DNA of 64,000 nucleotides from a bacterium (lineage in GTDB: Bacteria > Pseudomonadota > Alphaproteobacteria > Acetobacterales > Acetobacteraceae). The position numbers were made by a program, and so were the translations under genes. The notes under the pieces were generated by a model. That model saw only the letters and a list, made by a program, of their open reading frames with translations, searched no databases and was not told where the DNA came from. Below are positions 36,446 through 46,448 of the stretch, piece after piece (position 1 is the stretch's first letter; each line of letters begins with the position of its first letter). Location of the stretch: NCBI GenBank assembly GCA_026224825.1, contig JAMFRO010000084.1:62001-126000 (forward strand), in the 5' to 3' direction.

Positions 36446-36810
36446 ACGTGGAAACTCTCGCCGCAGCCGCAGCGGCCTTTCTCATTCGGGTTCTCAAACG
36501 TAAACCCACGGGTGAGCTTGTCTTCCGTGTAATCCATCACCGTGCCGATGAGGAACAAGGTTGCCTTGCGGTCCACGAGCACCTTCAAACCATGGCTTGA
36601 AACCTGCTCGTCCTGCGGGCTGGCTTCGTCCACCCAATCCATCTGGTAGGACATGCCGGAGCAGCCGCGGGTGTTGACGGAGATGCGGAGAAGTTTGCCT
36701 TCCTGCCCGTCCGCGTAGAGGGTTTGCAGGCGCGCGGCGGCGGCGTCCGATAGCTGCATCAGCGGCGGCAGTTCGCGGCGGGGTTTTACGGGCGTTGTGG
36801 TTGTGCTCAT
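36442..36810 (-). CDS. sufA: A-type iron-sulfur carrier, SufA
   Basis: 122 residues from ATG at 36810 (GAGGTG ahead). Cluster Cys in NTRGCSGMSYQMDW and the terminal GRCGCGESF. Last gene of the suf operon; it receives clusters from the SufBCD scaffold for delivery. Confidence 0.93.
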   Translation of the reverse strand: MSTTTTPVKPRRELPPLMQLSDAAAARLQTLYADGQEGKLLRISVNTRGCSGMSYQMDWVDEASPQDEQVSSHGLKVLVDRKATLFLIGTVMDYTEDKLTRGFTFENPNEKGRCGCGESFHV

Positions 36811-36820
36811 TGCATTCACC

Positions 36821-37186
36821 TCAGAACATGTTCAGCGAGAGGCGGGCCTCTTCGCTCATACGGGACGGATCCCATGGCGGATCCCATACGGTCTCCACCA
36901 CTATATCGGCTGCACCTTCCACCGCTGCAATGGCGGATTTCACCATTTCCGGCAGTTCCTGCGCGGAGGGGCAGCCGGGGGCGGTCAGTGTCATCTCCAC
37001 CTTCACATCGCCGTTCTCGGCGATCTCGACGGCGTAGATCAAGCCGAGTTCGTAGATATTCACGGGGATTTCCGGATCGTACACGGTGCAGATGGCGTTG
37101 ATGACTGCCTCTTCCGAGAGTTTCGGTGCGGATTCACCATCGGGAGTCCAGGTGGTGACGGGGATCATTTTATCAGTGTCAGACAT
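36821..37186 (-). CDS. sufT: SUF system associated MIP18/DUF59-family protein (SufT)
   Basis: 121 residues from ATG at 37186. DUF59 core: AICTVYDPEIPVNIYELGLIY and LTAPGCPSAQELPEMV with the conserved Cys, then VWDPPWDPSRMSEEAR. SufT-type proteins aid Fe-S maturation under heavy demand. It overlaps sufU by 8 bp and is 10 bp from sufA. Confidence 0.92.
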   Translation of the reverse strand: MSDTDKMIPVTTWTPDGESAPKLSEEAVINAICTVYDPEIPVNIYELGLIYAVEIAENGDVKVEMTLTAPGCPSAQELPEMVKSAIAAVEGAADIVVETVWDPPWDPSRMSEEARLSLNMF

Positions 37187-37580
37187 TTTGTAGCGCCTCT
37201 TCAAGCGCACGCCAGGGCAGAGTGGCGCAGCCGATGCGGGAGGGGAATTGGGAAACGGCGGTTAAAGCGTTGAGCTCGCCCAGGCCCGGGTTTTCAGTGC
37301 CGGTGGTGACGGCGTGGCTGAAGGATTCAAAAATATCTTTGATTTCTGCCGGGGTTTTGCCAAGCGTGGCATCGGCCATGAGGTCCGCGCTGGCCACCAT
37401 AATGGCGCAGCCTTCGGACTCATGCTGCACCATTGTACCGTCGCGGGTGAGATAAACGCTCACTCTATCGCCACACAGCCGGTTGGCACCTTGGCCCTGC
37501 GCGTCGAATTGCGCGGGGCGGCCGGCATGGCGCGGCTGCTTCACACGGTCCAGCACGATGGCTTCGTAAAGCTGGCTCAT
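37179..37580 (-). CDS. sufU: SufU-type iron-sulfur scaffold / sulfur-transfer protein
   Basis: 133 residues, shorter than many SufU. Three metal or sulfur Cys at C36 (NRLCGDRV, with D38), C58 (SEGCAIMVAS) and C118 (RIGCATLPW). It takes sulfur from SufS. The start overlaps the sufS end by 4 bp. Confidence 0.92.
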   Translation of the reverse strand: MSQLYEAIVLDRVKQPRHAGRPAQFDAQGQGANRLCGDRVSVYLTRDGTMVQHESEGCAIMVASADLMADATLGKTPAEIKDIFESFSHAVTTGTENPGLGELNALTAVSQFPSRIGCATLPWRALEEALQNV

Positions 37581-38812
37581 GCGAAAATCTTCCTGACACG
37601 CTCTAGACCTTTAGCCAGCGCATCGATCTCTTCACGCGTCGTGTAGAGGGCAAAAGAGGCGCGCGCAGTGCTGGTGACGCCGAGGCGGCCCATCAGCGGC
37701 TCGGCGCAATGGTGGCCGGCGCGCACGGCGATGCCCTGGCGGTCCAGCAACGTGGCGATGTCATGCGCATGCGCGTCCTTCATCACGAAGGAGATGACGC
37801 CGCCGCGATCCTGCGCGGTGCCGAGAATACGCAGGCCTTCGATATTTGCCAGCACAGCCAAGGCATGTTCGGTAAGGGCTGCCTCATGCGCGGCAATGGC
37901 GGGCAGGCCGATGGCGTTGACATAGTCGATGGCGGCACCGAGGCCGATGGTCTCGATGATCGCGGGCGTACCGGCCTCAAAACGATGCGGCGGCTTGGCC
38001 CAGGTGGATTTGGCATAGGAGACCGATGCGATCATGTCGCCGCCGCCCAGGAAGGGGGGCATAACATCGAGGATTTCGGCTTTGGCGTAGAGCACGCCGA
38101 TGCCGCTGGGGCCATAGAGTTTGTGGCCGGAGAAGACGAAGAAATCGGCGTCGGTCGCGCGGACATCGATTTTACGGTGCACGATGGCCTGGCAGCCGTC
38201 GATGAGGATTTTGGCGCCATGCGCATGGGCGAATTTGGCCAGGCGCTCCACCGGCGTGTAGGTGCCGAGCACGTTGGACATTTGCGTGACAGCGAGGAGT
38301 TTTACGCGGCCATCGGCAAAGGTTTCTTCGAGCGAATTCCAGTCGATCTCGCCCGCATCAGTGATTTTGATGATCCGCAATTCGGTGCCATGGGCATCAC
38401 GCAGCATCTGCCAGGGGACTAGATTGGCATGATGCTCCATCTCGGTCACGGCAATCACATCGCCGGGCTGCAACGCGCTGCGGCCCCAGGTATAGGCGAC
38501 GAGGTTGATGGATTCCGTGGCGTTGCGGGTGAACACGATTTCGTCGCGCGAGCCGGCGTTGATGAAGGCTGCGACCTTGTCGCGCACTTCCTCATACGCA
38601 TCGGAAGTTTTTTCCGACATGTAATGCAGGCCGCGATGCACGTTGGCGTATTGCGCCTCCATCACATGCACCATGGCGTCGATCACGGCGCGCGGCTTTT
38701 GCGCGCTGGCGGCGGAATCGAGAAACACCAGGTCTTTGCCGTGAACTTTCTGTTTGAGGATGGGAAAATCCTCGCGCAGGGCGGCGGTATTGAAGTCCAG
38801 CGTGCTGCTCAT
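37577..38812 (-). CDS. sufS: Cysteine desulfurase SufS
   Basis: 411 residues from ATG at 38812 after GGAGGG. PLP Lys lies in FVFSGHKLYGPSGIGVLY and the persulfide Cys in RAGHHCAEPLMGRLGV. It releases sulfur from cysteine for cluster building. Overlaps sufD by 4 bp. Confidence 0.96.
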   Translation of the reverse strand: MSSTLDFNTAALREDFPILKQKVHGKDLVFLDSAASAQKPRAVIDAMVHVMEAQYANVHRGLHYMSEKTSDAYEEVRDKVAAFINAGSRDEIVFTRNATESINLVAYTWGRSALQPGDVIAVTEMEHHANLVPWQMLRDAHGTELRIIKITDAGEIDWNSLEETFADGRVKLLAVTQMSNVLGTYTPVERLAKFAHAHGAKILIDGCQAIVHRKIDVRATDADFFVFSGHKLYGPSGIGVLYAKAEILDVMPPFLGGGDMIASVSYAKSTWAKPPHRFEAGTPAIIETIGLGAAIDYVNAIGLPAIAAHEAALTEHALAVLANIEGLRILGTAQDRGGVISFVMKDAHAHDIATLLDRQGIAVRAGHHCAEPLMGRLGVTSTARASFALYTTREEIDALAKGLERVRKIFA

Positions 38813-39906
38813 TGCACCCTCCACCAATTGTCGATCGCGGCGTCGAACAGCACCCGCGCATCCGCATGCTGCACCGGCTCCAAAGCTTCGTCGAGGAAGG
38901 CGCGGATCAGCAGCGAGCGGGCTTCGGCTTCGGGGATGCCGCGTGAGCGGAGATAGAATAACTGCGCATCATCCAGCGTGCCGATGGTGGCGCCATGGCT
39001 GCATTTCACGTCATCGGCGTAGATTTGCAGCTCGGGCTTGATGTCCATCTCGGCATAAGGCGAGAGCAGCAGGGCGCGGCTCATCTGATAGCCATCGGTT
39101 TTCTGGGCGATGCGATCGACCTCGATACGGCCTTGGAACACGCCGCGCGAAAGCCCGGCGAGGACGGATCTTACCGTCTGGCGCGAGGGGCAGTTGGGGG
39201 CTTTATGGGCAACAACAGTGGTGAAATCGCCGTGCTGCTCGTCGGTGAGGAGCTGTGCTGCATTGAGATGCGCCGTGGCCTGCTCGCCAACCAGTGCCGC
39301 ATGGATTTCCGTGCGCGACAGTTTGGCACCGATGGTAGCGGTAAAATGCTCGTAGGCGGCACCCGCCTCGATATGCGCGCGGATGGTGGAGAGGTTATAG
39401 GCCTCGCGGCTTTCATCCTGCAGCCGGTAATGGCGCAACTGCGCCCCGGCCGCGAGGCTGATGTCAGTGACCGGATTATGCCAGTACACGCCGTCACCTT
39501 TGGCGATATCAATGATGGTGAGCGATGCCCCCTGCCCCAAGGTGATGCGGTGGCGCAGGTGGAAGGCGAAGGGTTCGCCGGCGGAAGCATGGGAGATGAC
39601 CAGGATCGTGCCGGCATCCACGCCATCGGGAATGGTCAGGGTGACACCATCGCGCGCCTGCTCGGCGTTGATCTGCGCCAGCGGCTGGGCAGAGGTTTCC
39701 GCGCCGGGCACGAAGGGTTGCGCGAACGCCAGGCTGGATGAGAGGTTTTGCGACAACACGCCGTTGAGAAACACCAGACGCGGCAGATCCAGCGCCGGCA
39801 GTTGCTGTGCCACGGCGGCAGGGGGGGCGCCGAAGGAGATGGCGGCTAGCGGCGCCAGATCGGTATAGCGCCATGCTTCCAGTTTTTTGCTTGGCAGCGC
39901 GGTCAT
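38809..39906 (-). CDS. sufD: Fe-S cluster assembly protein SufD
   Basis: 365 residues from ATG at 39906. The open frame extends upstream only antisense-like through sufC. Contains SKKLEAWRYTDLAPL at the start and the SufBD beta-helix (HIEAGAAYEHFTATIG, KCSHGATIGTLDDAQLFYLRSRGIPEAEAR). It pairs with SufB and SufC in the scaffold complex. Confidence 0.94.
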   Translation of the reverse strand: MTALPSKKLEAWRYTDLAPLAAISFGAPPAAVAQQLPALDLPRLVFLNGVLSQNLSSSLAFAQPFVPGAETSAQPLAQINAEQARDGVTLTIPDGVDAGTILVISHASAGEPFAFHLRHRITLGQGASLTIIDIAKGDGVYWHNPVTDISLAAGAQLRHYRLQDESREAYNLSTIRAHIEAGAAYEHFTATIGAKLSRTEIHAALVGEQATAHLNAAQLLTDEQHGDFTTVVAHKAPNCPSRQTVRSVLAGLSRGVFQGRIEVDRIAQKTDGYQMSRALLLSPYAEMDIKPELQIYADDVKCSHGATIGTLDDAQLFYLRSRGIPEAEARSLLIRAFLDEALEPVQHADARVLFDAAIDNWWRVQ

Positions 39907-39907
39907 A

Positions 39908-40651
39908 TTACGCGGCTTCCAGCCCGGCATAGCCGTGCGCTTCCAGCTCCAGCGCCAGAGCCGCCGTGCCGCTGCGGATGATGCGCCCGGCCGAGAGTAC
40001 ATGCACCACGTCGGGCACGATATGGTCGAGCAGACGCTGGTAATGGGTGATGACCAGGGCCGAGAAATTCGGCGAACGCAGCGCATTCACGCCTTCCGCC
40101 ACGATTTTCAGCGCGTCGATGTCCAGCCCGGAATCGGTTTCATCGAGAATGGCGAGGCCGGGTTGCAGCAGCGCCATCTGCAGCATCTCATTGCGTTTTT
40201 TCTCGCCGCCGGAAAAGCCGACATTGACGTTGCGCTTCAGAAAATCCTCTTTCATGTGCAGGCGTTTCACCGCGGCGCGGGCGAGTTTGAGGAACGCCAC
40301 CGCATCCAGCTCCGCCTCGCCACGCTTGCGGCGCACGGCATTAACAGCGGTACGCAGGAAATTGGCATTGCCGACGCCGGGCAGCTCCACCGGGTATTGG
40401 AACGCCAGAAATATCCCGGCTGCGGCACGGTCTTCCGGCGCCAGGGCCAGAATATCCTGGCCGTTGTAGAAAACCTCGCCCTCTGTCACCTCATAGCCAT
40501 CGCGCCCAGAAAGCACGTAGGACAGGGTCGACTTACCCGCCCCGTTCGGCCCCATGATGGCGTGAATTTCGCCCGTGGGCACGGTGAGGCTCACCCCTTT
40601 GAGGATTTCCTTCTCACCGATACGCGCGTGGAGATTTTTGATTTCAAGCAT
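39908..40651 (-). CDS. sufC: Fe-S cluster assembly ATPase SufC
   Basis: 247 residues from ATG at 40651, which shares TAATG with the sufB stop. ABC-type ATPase: Walker A GPNGAGKST, signature GFSGGEKKRNE, Walker B LAILDETDSGLDIDAL. It powers SufBCD. Confidence 0.96.
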   Translation of the reverse strand: MLEIKNLHARIGEKEILKGVSLTVPTGEIHAIMGPNGAGKSTLSYVLSGRDGYEVTEGEVFYNGQDILALAPEDRAAAGIFLAFQYPVELPGVGNANFLRTAVNAVRRKRGEAELDAVAFLKLARAAVKRLHMKEDFLKRNVNVGFSGGEKKRNEMLQMALLQPGLAILDETDSGLDIDALKIVAEGVNALRSPNFSALVITHYQRLLDHIVPDVVHVLSAGRIIRSGTAALALELEAHGYAGLEAA

Positions 40652-42084
40652 TAGCCGACAGAACCTTCCAGAGAGACAGCAAGCAATTTTTGCGCTTCGA
40701 CGGCGAATTCCATCGGCAGTTCCTTCAGAACATCCTTGCAAAAACCATTGACGATAAGGCCCACCGCGTCTTCCTCGGACAGACCACGCGAGCGGCAGTA
40801 GAACAACTGGTCCTCGGCGATCTTCGAGGTGGTGGCCTCATGCTCCACCTTGGCCGAGGAATTGCGGCTTTCGATATAGGGCACGGTATGCGCGCCGCAT
40901 TCATTGCCTATGAGCAGTGAATCACATTGGGTATGGTTACGGGCACCAGAGGCACTGGCCAGGATTTTCACCAGACCACGATAGGTATTCTCGGATTTGC
41001 CGGCGGAAATGCCTTTCGAGATGATCGTGCTGGTGGTGTTCTTGCCAATATGGATCATCTTCGTGCCGGTATCGGCCTGCTGGTGGTTGTTGGTCACCGC
41101 AACCGAGTAGAACTCGCCAACGGAGCCATCGCCCAGCAGCACGCAGGAGGGGTATTTCCAGGTGATTGCCGAGCCGGTTTCCACCTGGGTCCAGGAGATT
41201 TTGGAATTCTTGCCACGGCAGGCGCCGCGCTTGGTGACAAAATTGTAGATCCCGCCCTTGCCATTGGCATCGCCGGGGTACCAGTTCTGCACGGTGGAAT
41301 ATTTTATCTTGGCGTTGTCCATCGCCACCAGCTCGACCACCGCCGCATGCAGTTGGTTCTCATCGCGCATCGGCGCTGTGCAGCCTTCGAGATAGGAGAC
41401 AGACGCATCGTCATCGGCGATGATCAGCGTGCGCTCGAACTGGCCGGTGTTGCGGGCGTTGATGCGGAAATAGGTGGACAGCTCCATGGGGCAGCGCACG
41501 CCTTTGGGGATGAAGACGAAGCTGCCATCGGAGAAGACGGCGCTGTTAAGTGCGGAAAAATAATTATCGCGCACCGGCACCACGGAGCCGAGGTATTTTT
41601 TCACCAATTCGGGGTGCTCGCGCACGGCCTCGGAGATTGGGCAGAAAATCACACCGGATTTGGAAAGCGTGTCGCGGAAGGTGGTGGCGACGGAGACGGA
41701 GTCGAACACCGCATCCACGGCAACGCCCGCAAGTGCGGCGCGCTCATTCAACGGAATGCCGAGCTTCTCATATGTCTTCAGCAGCTCGGGGTCGACGTCA
41801 TCGAGCGATTTCGGCGCCGGGGCCGCCGGGGCGGCGTAGTAATACAGATCGTTATAATCAATCGGCGGGTGTTTTACATGCGCCCAATCGGGCTCTTCCA
41901 TGGTTAGCCAGAGCCGGTACGCCTTCAGCCGCCATTCCAGCATCCACGCCGGCTCGCTCTTCTTGGCGGAAATCCGGCGCACGATGTCCTCGGACAATCC
42001 ACGCGGAAAATCCTCCATCGCGATATCTGTCGTAAAACCGTATTTGTATTTCTGCTCGGCAATCGCCTGCATTGAAGCGGACAT
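40651..42084 (-). CDS. sufB: Fe-S cluster assembly protein SufB
   Basis: 477 residues, normal SufB length. Family blocks: [57 protein letters not shown] and [13 protein letters not shown]-like ([14 protein letters not shown]). The core scaffold protein. It starts 2 bp after the Rrf2 regulator gene stop. Confidence 0.96.
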   Translation of the reverse strand: MSASMQAIAEQKYKYGFTTDIAMEDFPRGLSEDIVRRISAKKSEPAWMLEWRLKAYRLWLTMEEPDWAHVKHPPIDYNDLYYYAAPAAPAPKSLDDVDPELLKTYEKLGIPLNERAALAGVAVDAVFDSVSVATTFRDTLSKSGVIFCPISEAVREHPELVKKYLGSVVPVRDNYFSALNSAVFSDGSFVFIPKGVRCPMELSTYFRINARNTGQFERTLIIADDDASVSYLEGCTAPMRDENQLHAAVVELVAMDNAKIKYSTVQNWYPGDANGKGGIYNFVTKRGACRGKNSKISWTQVETGSAITWKYPSCVLLGDGSVGEFYSVAVTNNHQQADTGTKMIHIGKNTTSTIISKGISAGKSENTYRGLVKILASASGARNHTQCDSLLIGNECGAHTVPYIESRNSSAKVEHEATTSKIAEDQLFYCRSRGLSEEDAVGLIVNGFCKDVLKELPMEFAVEAQKLLAVSLEGSVG

Positions 42085-42086
42085 GT

Positions 42087-42524
42087 TTACGCTACCTCAG
42101 ACATGCGCAGGCCGGGCGGCAAAGCCGCATGCGCCATGTCGGCTAAAGAAATATTCTGCAGCGCGCTGCGGATGGCGGTATTCACCGGGTCCCAGCGCCC
42201 CGCCACCGGGCAGCGCGTCAGGCTCTCGCACGTACCCCCCGAGCCCTCGACGCAGGAGGTCAGCGCGATGGGCCCGTCGATGGCGACGATGATCTCGGCC
42301 ACGGTGATGCTGGCCAGCGGCCGGCCCAGCCGGTAGCCGCCGCGCGCACCCCGGGTGGAGATGACCAGCCCCTGCCCCGCCAGCATTTTCAACACCTTGG
42401 CCACGGTGGGCTCAGGTATGCCGATGGCGGCGGATATGCCGGGCGAGGTTTCCACCCCCTCCGCCGCTGACAGACGCACCAGCGCCGCGACGGCGTAATC
42501 TGTCAGACGTGAGAGTTTAAGCAT
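42087..42524 (-). CDS. Rrf2-family (IscR/SufR-like) Fe-S-sensing regulator of the suf operon
   Basis: 145 residues from ATG at 42524. Winged helix with [21 protein letters not shown] and [12 protein letters not shown], then three Cys at 91, 99 and 105 ([15 protein letters not shown]), spaced as in IscR. It probably binds a cluster and adjusts suf transcription to Fe-S supply. It is the first gene of the operon, and a palindrome sits at its promoter. Confidence 0.9.
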   Translation of the reverse strand: MLKLSRLTDYAVAALVRLSAAEGVETSPGISAAIGIPEPTVAKVLKMLAGQGLVISTRGARGGYRLGRPLASITVAEIIVAIDGPIALTSCVEGSGGTCESLTRCPVAGRWDPVNTAIRSALQNISLADMAHAALPPGLRMSEVA

Positions 42525-42539
42525 GGCTGCTCCAGTTAA

Positions 42540-42592
42540 CAGGACAGTTTCAGTCCTGATTGGCAGATGGGGCAATCCGCCGCCCGCGTCAA
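42540..42592 (-). promoter_or_regulatory. suf operon promoter and candidate Rrf2 operator
   Basis: Read on the minus strand: TTGACG (42592-42587), 17 bp, CATCTG (42569-42564), then the palindrome CAGGAC-N7-GTCCTG (42540-42558) around the expected start point. Its core GACTGAAACTGTC resembles IscR-type sites. The -35 overlaps the gph stop codon. Promoter choice is by eye. Confidence 0.5.
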
Positions 42593-43215
42593 CCTATTTC
42601 CGCTATGCGCAGAAGCAACTCCTGGGCGGTGCTGGCAACATGTGTAGCATCGGCCACACCATAACCCCAGGTTACGAAAACCGCGTCCAGCCTGAGCCCG
42701 GCGGCGGCGGCGAGGTCGTTATGGTGGTCGCCGACCATGATGGCGCTGGAAACCTCCATCTCCGCCAGGGCGGCGGCCAGGTGGCGCGGGTCTGGTTTTT
42801 TGTAAGGTGTTGAATTGCCGCCGATAATCGCGGCGAAATATTTCGTCAGGCCAAGTGTGTCGAGAATGCTCAAGGTGGAGTCCAGCCGCTTGTTGGTGCA
42901 CAGGCCGAGCTGGCGGCCCTGCCCTTTCAGCGTGGCCAGAGCCTCTTCAATGCCGGGGTAGCACATTGTCTCGCGCACCGGATTGGCATGGTACTCGGTA
43001 TCGAAGGCGGCCAGATGGCGGGGCTCCGCCACGGCGCCACGGGCGGCGAATGTGCGTTCCAGCATGACCTTGGCACCGTCGCCGATGGCGCTGCTGACCT
43101 CGGCCAAAGTGAGGGGGGCATGGCCCTCAGCAGTGATAATGCGGTTGAGGGCGGCAGCGATGTCGGGGGCGGAATCGATCAGCGTCCCGTCCAAATCGAA
43201 CACCACCGCGCGCAT
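42589..43215 (-). CDS. gph: Phosphoglycolate phosphatase (HAD superfamily)
   Basis: 208 residues from ATG at 43215. HAD motifs: FDLDGTLIDSAPDI (nucleophile Asp), the LCTNKRL turn, KPDPRHLAAAL and the acidic MVGDHHNDLAAA. It clears 2-phosphoglycolate, for example from DNA repair; related HAD phosphatases cannot be excluded. It is upstream of and in line with the suf operon, separated by 64 bp. Confidence 0.85.
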   Translation of the reverse strand: MRAVVFDLDGTLIDSAPDIAAALNRIITAEGHAPLTLAEVSSAIGDGAKVMLERTFAARGAVAEPRHLAAFDTEYHANPVRETMCYPGIEEALATLKGQGRQLGLCTNKRLDSTLSILDTLGLTKYFAAIIGGNSTPYKKPDPRHLAAALAEMEVSSAIMVGDHHNDLAAAAGLRLDAVFVTWGYGVADATHVASTAQELLLRIAEIG

Positions 43216-43309
43216 GACATACTCCGTTGTATAAAGTGACCGACGGCGGCTTTGACACAAACCCAAACGCGGCGCTACCGCTTGGGCTGGTTCTTAGAGG
43301 ATTGGCTAT

Positions 43310-45127
43310 ATGTGCGGTATCGTCGGTGTTGTCGGCGTCTCTCCTGCGGCGGCGCTGCTGCTGGAGGGGTTACAGCGCCTGGAATACCGGGGCTATGATT
43401 CCGCCGGCATCGCCACGCTGGTGAACGGGCATATCGAGCGCCGCCGGGCCGAGGGTAAGCTGAAAAACTTAGCCGCAGTGCTGGTGGACCGGCCGCTGGA
43501 GGGGGTGACCGGCATCGGCCATACGCGCTGGGCCACGCATGGCGCGCCCACCGAGAGCAATGCCCATCCACATGCAACCTCCCGGGTGGCGGTGGTGCAT
43601 AACGGCATTATCGAGAACCATTTGCTCCTGCGGGCAGAGCTTGAGGAAGCCGGGCAGAAATTTTCCTCCGATACGGATACCGAGACCGTGGCGCAGTTGC
43701 TGGATTTGCTGCTGGCCCAAGGTTTGAGCCCGGTGGAGGCGGCTAAAGCGGCGTTTGCAAGGCTTGAGGGTGCCTATGCGCTGGCGCTGATCTTTGCGGG
43801 GCATCCCGAGCTGATCATCGGTGCCCAGCGCGGCGCGCCCTTGGCGGTCGGGTTTGGCGCGGACGAAATGTATCTGGGCTCGGATGCTTTGGCCCTGGCG
43901 CCGCTGACCCGCGAGATCGCCTACCTTGAGGATGGCGATTGGGTGGTGGTGAGCCGCGACGGCGCCGCTTTCTATGACAGCGCCTCCGAACCCGTAACGC
44001 GGGCCAAAAAGCTGACCGCTCTTACCGGCGCTTCCATCGGCAAGGGTAATTTCCGGCATTTCATGGAGAAGGAGCTGCATGAGCATCCCGTCGTCATCGG
44101 CGATGTGCTGCACCGCATGCTCGATGGCGGGGTGGCGTCGCTACCTGACCTTCCGTTCGATCTGGCGAGCGTAAAACGCATCACCATCAGCGCCTGCGGC
44201 TCGGCTTTTTACGCCGGGCTCACCGCCAAATTCTGGTTGGAGAATCTGGCGCGTGTGCCGGTGGAGGCCGATGTGGCCAGCGAGTTCCGCTATCGCGCCC
44301 CGCCTTTGGATAAAGGCGAGCTGGGCCTGCTGGTGAGCCAGAGCGGCGAGACGGCGGATACGCTGGCGGCTCTGCGCTATATGAAGGCTGAGGGGCTGAA
44401 AATCCTCTCGGTGCTGAACGTGCCGGAATCCACCATGGCGCGGGAATCCAACGCCATTCTGGAGACCATCGCCGGGCCGGAGATTGGTGTCGCCAGCACC
44501 AAGGCCTTTACCGCGCAGCTCACCGTGCTGGCGGTGTTTGCCCTCGCTCTGGCGCGGGCCAAGAACGTAATCTCCGCTGAGAAAGAGGCGCATCTGACCT
44601 CGGCTTTGCTGGAAATCCCCGCCAAAGCCGCTGAAATTCTCGCCAATGACGCGCCCATCCGCTTGCTTGCCGCGCGCATCGCCGAGGCGCGGGATGTGCT
44701 ATATCTGGGCCGGGGCGGCTGCTTCCCCATTGCGCTTGAAGGCGCCTTAAAACTCAAGGAAATCAGCTACATCCATGCCGAGGGCTATGCCGCCGGGGAG
44801 ATGAAGCACGGGCCGATCGCGCTCATCGACAAATCCGTGCCGGTCATCGCCATCTGCCCCTCCGGGCCGCTGTTCGAGAAGACCGCCTCCAACCTCCAGG
44901 AAGCCGCGGCGCGGGGCGGGCAGATCGTGGTGTTCTCCGATGCCGCTGGCGCGAAGAAGCTGGCGGGCATTGCGGCGGAGACGATTCTGCTCCCCGAGAT
45001 CGACCCATTCGCCGCCCCCATTCTGTACGCCATACCGGTACAGATGCTGGCCTACCATGTGGCGGTGCTGAAAGGCACGGATGTGGACCAGCCGCGCAAC
45101 CTGGCCAAATCCGTGACGGTGGAATGA
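43310..45127 (+). CDS. glmS: Glutamine--fructose-6-phosphate aminotransferase (isomerizing)
   Basis: 605 residues. The N-terminal glutaminase begins MCGIVGVVG with catalytic Cys after the Met, and has GHTRWATHGAPTESNAHPH. Two SIS domains follow (SACGSAFYAGLTAKFW, VSQSGETADTLAAL, and YLGRGGCFPIALEGALKLKE). It makes glucosamine-6-phosphate, the entry to peptidoglycan and LPS sugars. Its TGA overlaps the next start. Confidence 0.97.
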   Translation: MCGIVGVVGVSPAAALLLEGLQRLEYRGYDSAGIATLVNGHIERRRAEGKLKNLAAVLVDRPLEGVTGIGHTRWATHGAPTESNAHPHATSRVAVVHNGIIENHLLLRAELEEAGQKFSSDTDTETVAQLLDLLLAQGLSPVEAAKAAFARLEGAYALALIFAGHPELIIGAQRGAPLAVGFGADEMYLGSDALALAPLTREIAYLEDGDWVVVSRDGAAFYDSASEPVTRAKKLTALTGASIGKGNFRHFMEKELHEHPVVIGDVLHRMLDGGVASLPDLPFDLASVKRITISACGSAFYAGLTAKFWLENLARVPVEADVASEFRYRAPPLDKGELGLLVSQSGETADTLAALRYMKAEGLKILSVLNVPESTMARESNAILETIAGPEIGVASTKAFTAQLTVLAVFALALARAKNVISAEKEAHLTSALLEIPAKAAEILANDAPIRLLAARIAEARDVLYLGRGGCFPIALEGALKLKEISYIHAEGYAAGEMKHGPIALIDKSVPVIAICPSGPLFEKTASNLQEAAARGGQIVVFSDAAGAKKLAGIAAETILLPEIDPFAAPILYAIPVQMLAYHVAVLKGTDVDQPRNLAKSVTVE

Positions 45128-46317
45128 GGGCACTCGCCCATAAAGCCTGGCGGCTGCTGCCGGAGGACATGCGCCGCGCCGGTATGACGACGGCTGCCGC
45201 CATCATCGCGCCGCGCCCCGGCCCGGCCCCGGCGCATAGTCGCGGTGCCGTGGTGGCTGGGGATAATGACGGGCATTACGGCATTGCCGAGAGCGGCCGC
45301 GTTATCCGCCGCGCTTTGGCTACGCTGGGGCTGGACCGTGGTGCTATCCCCTTCGGCCTGCCCAGCGTGGTGCCCACACAGCGCGAGAATTTGCCCGAGG
45401 GTGCGGCCGTCATCGCCGTGCTCAACGCGCCCTTGCTGCCGGTGGCCGGAGCCCGCCTGCCGCGCGGCCTGCTGCAAGGGCGGCGGATGATCGGCATGTG
45501 GGTGTGGGAGCTGCCCGTTATCCCGCAGGATTGGCGCATCGGAGCGAAATTCGTGCACGATGTCTGGGCCCCCTCACGGTTCTGTGCCGATGCCTTCGAG
45601 GCGGCGGCACCTGGGCGTGTGCATGTGGTGCCCTATCCCATCGCCGCCGTGCCTCTGGCCGCACCTTTGGGGGACCGCGCGCATTTCGGCCTGGAGCAGA
45701 ATTGTTTTGTCGTGCTCTGCGCCTTCAACCTCGCCTCCAGTTTTACGCGCAAAAACCCGCTGGCCTCCATCGCCGCCTTCCGCGCCGCGTTCGGCAATAA
45801 CCGGGACGCCCTGCTGGTGCTGAAAGTGACCGGGGCGGGCACCCACGCGGCGGAGCTGGCACTTATCCATGCAGCCATCGGCGATGCCGGCAATATCCGC
45901 CTCTTCACCGGCGATCTGCCGGAGGCTGAGCTGAACGGGCTGCTGGCCGCAAGCGACGCCATAATCTCGCTGCACCGCGCCGAGGGGTTTGGCCTGATCC
46001 CCGCCACCGGCGCACTGCTCGGCAAGCCGGTCATCGCCACCGGCTGGTCCGGCAATCTCGATTTCATGGCGCCCGAGAGCAGCGCGCTCATCTCGTACAA
46101 ACTCGTGCCCGTGGTGGATGAGTATGGCGTGTACAATGTGCGTGGCGCGCATTGGGCCGAGCCGGATGTGGAAGATGCCGCCGCCTGGCTGCGGCGCCTG
46201 TTCGACGATTCCACCTTGCGCCAGCAGATGGGGGCCGCCGGCAAAGCCCATGCGGAACGCGCTTTGGGCAGCGGTCCGCTGCAAGCAGCACTTGCGGCGG
46301 CAGGCGTCACAGGCTGA
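45124..46317 (+). CDS. Glycosyltransferase, GT4-like
   Basis: 397 residues, ATG overlapping the glmS TGA. GT-B fold hints: MWVWELPVIPQDW and VWAPSRFCADAF in the acceptor half, then in the donor half LFTGDLPEAELNGLLAASDAIISLHRAEGFGLIPATGALLGKPVIATGWSGN-type wording with the E-x7-E pattern. Probably cell-surface polysaccharide synthesis; donor and acceptor unknown. Confidence 0.85.
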   Translation: MRALAHKAWRLLPEDMRRAGMTTAAAIIAPRPGPAPAHSRGAVVAGDNDGHYGIAESGRVIRRALATLGLDRGAIPFGLPSVVPTQRENLPEGAAVIAVLNAPLLPVAGARLPRGLLQGRRMIGMWVWELPVIPQDWRIGAKFVHDVWAPSRFCADAFEAAAPGRVHVVPYPIAAVPLAAPLGDRAHFGLEQNCFVVLCAFNLASSFTRKNPLASIAAFRAAFGNNRDALLVLKVTGAGTHAAELALIHAAIGDAGNIRLFTGDLPEAELNGLLAASDAIISLHRAEGFGLIPATGALLGKPVIATGWSGNLDFMAPESSALISYKLVPVVDEYGVYNVRGAHWAEPDVEDAAAWLRRLFDDSTLRQQMGAAGKAHAERALGSGPLQAALAAAGVTG

Positions 46318-46448
46318 TTTATTTTCCAAACAAAACAACATTGAGCCGGGATGAAAGCTATTTAACCCCCCGCCAGCAGCCCCACCGCTAAACTTGTAAC
46401 GCCATCGCATCGCCGCCAGATATGCTGCCACCAACATGAAGGACCGGG

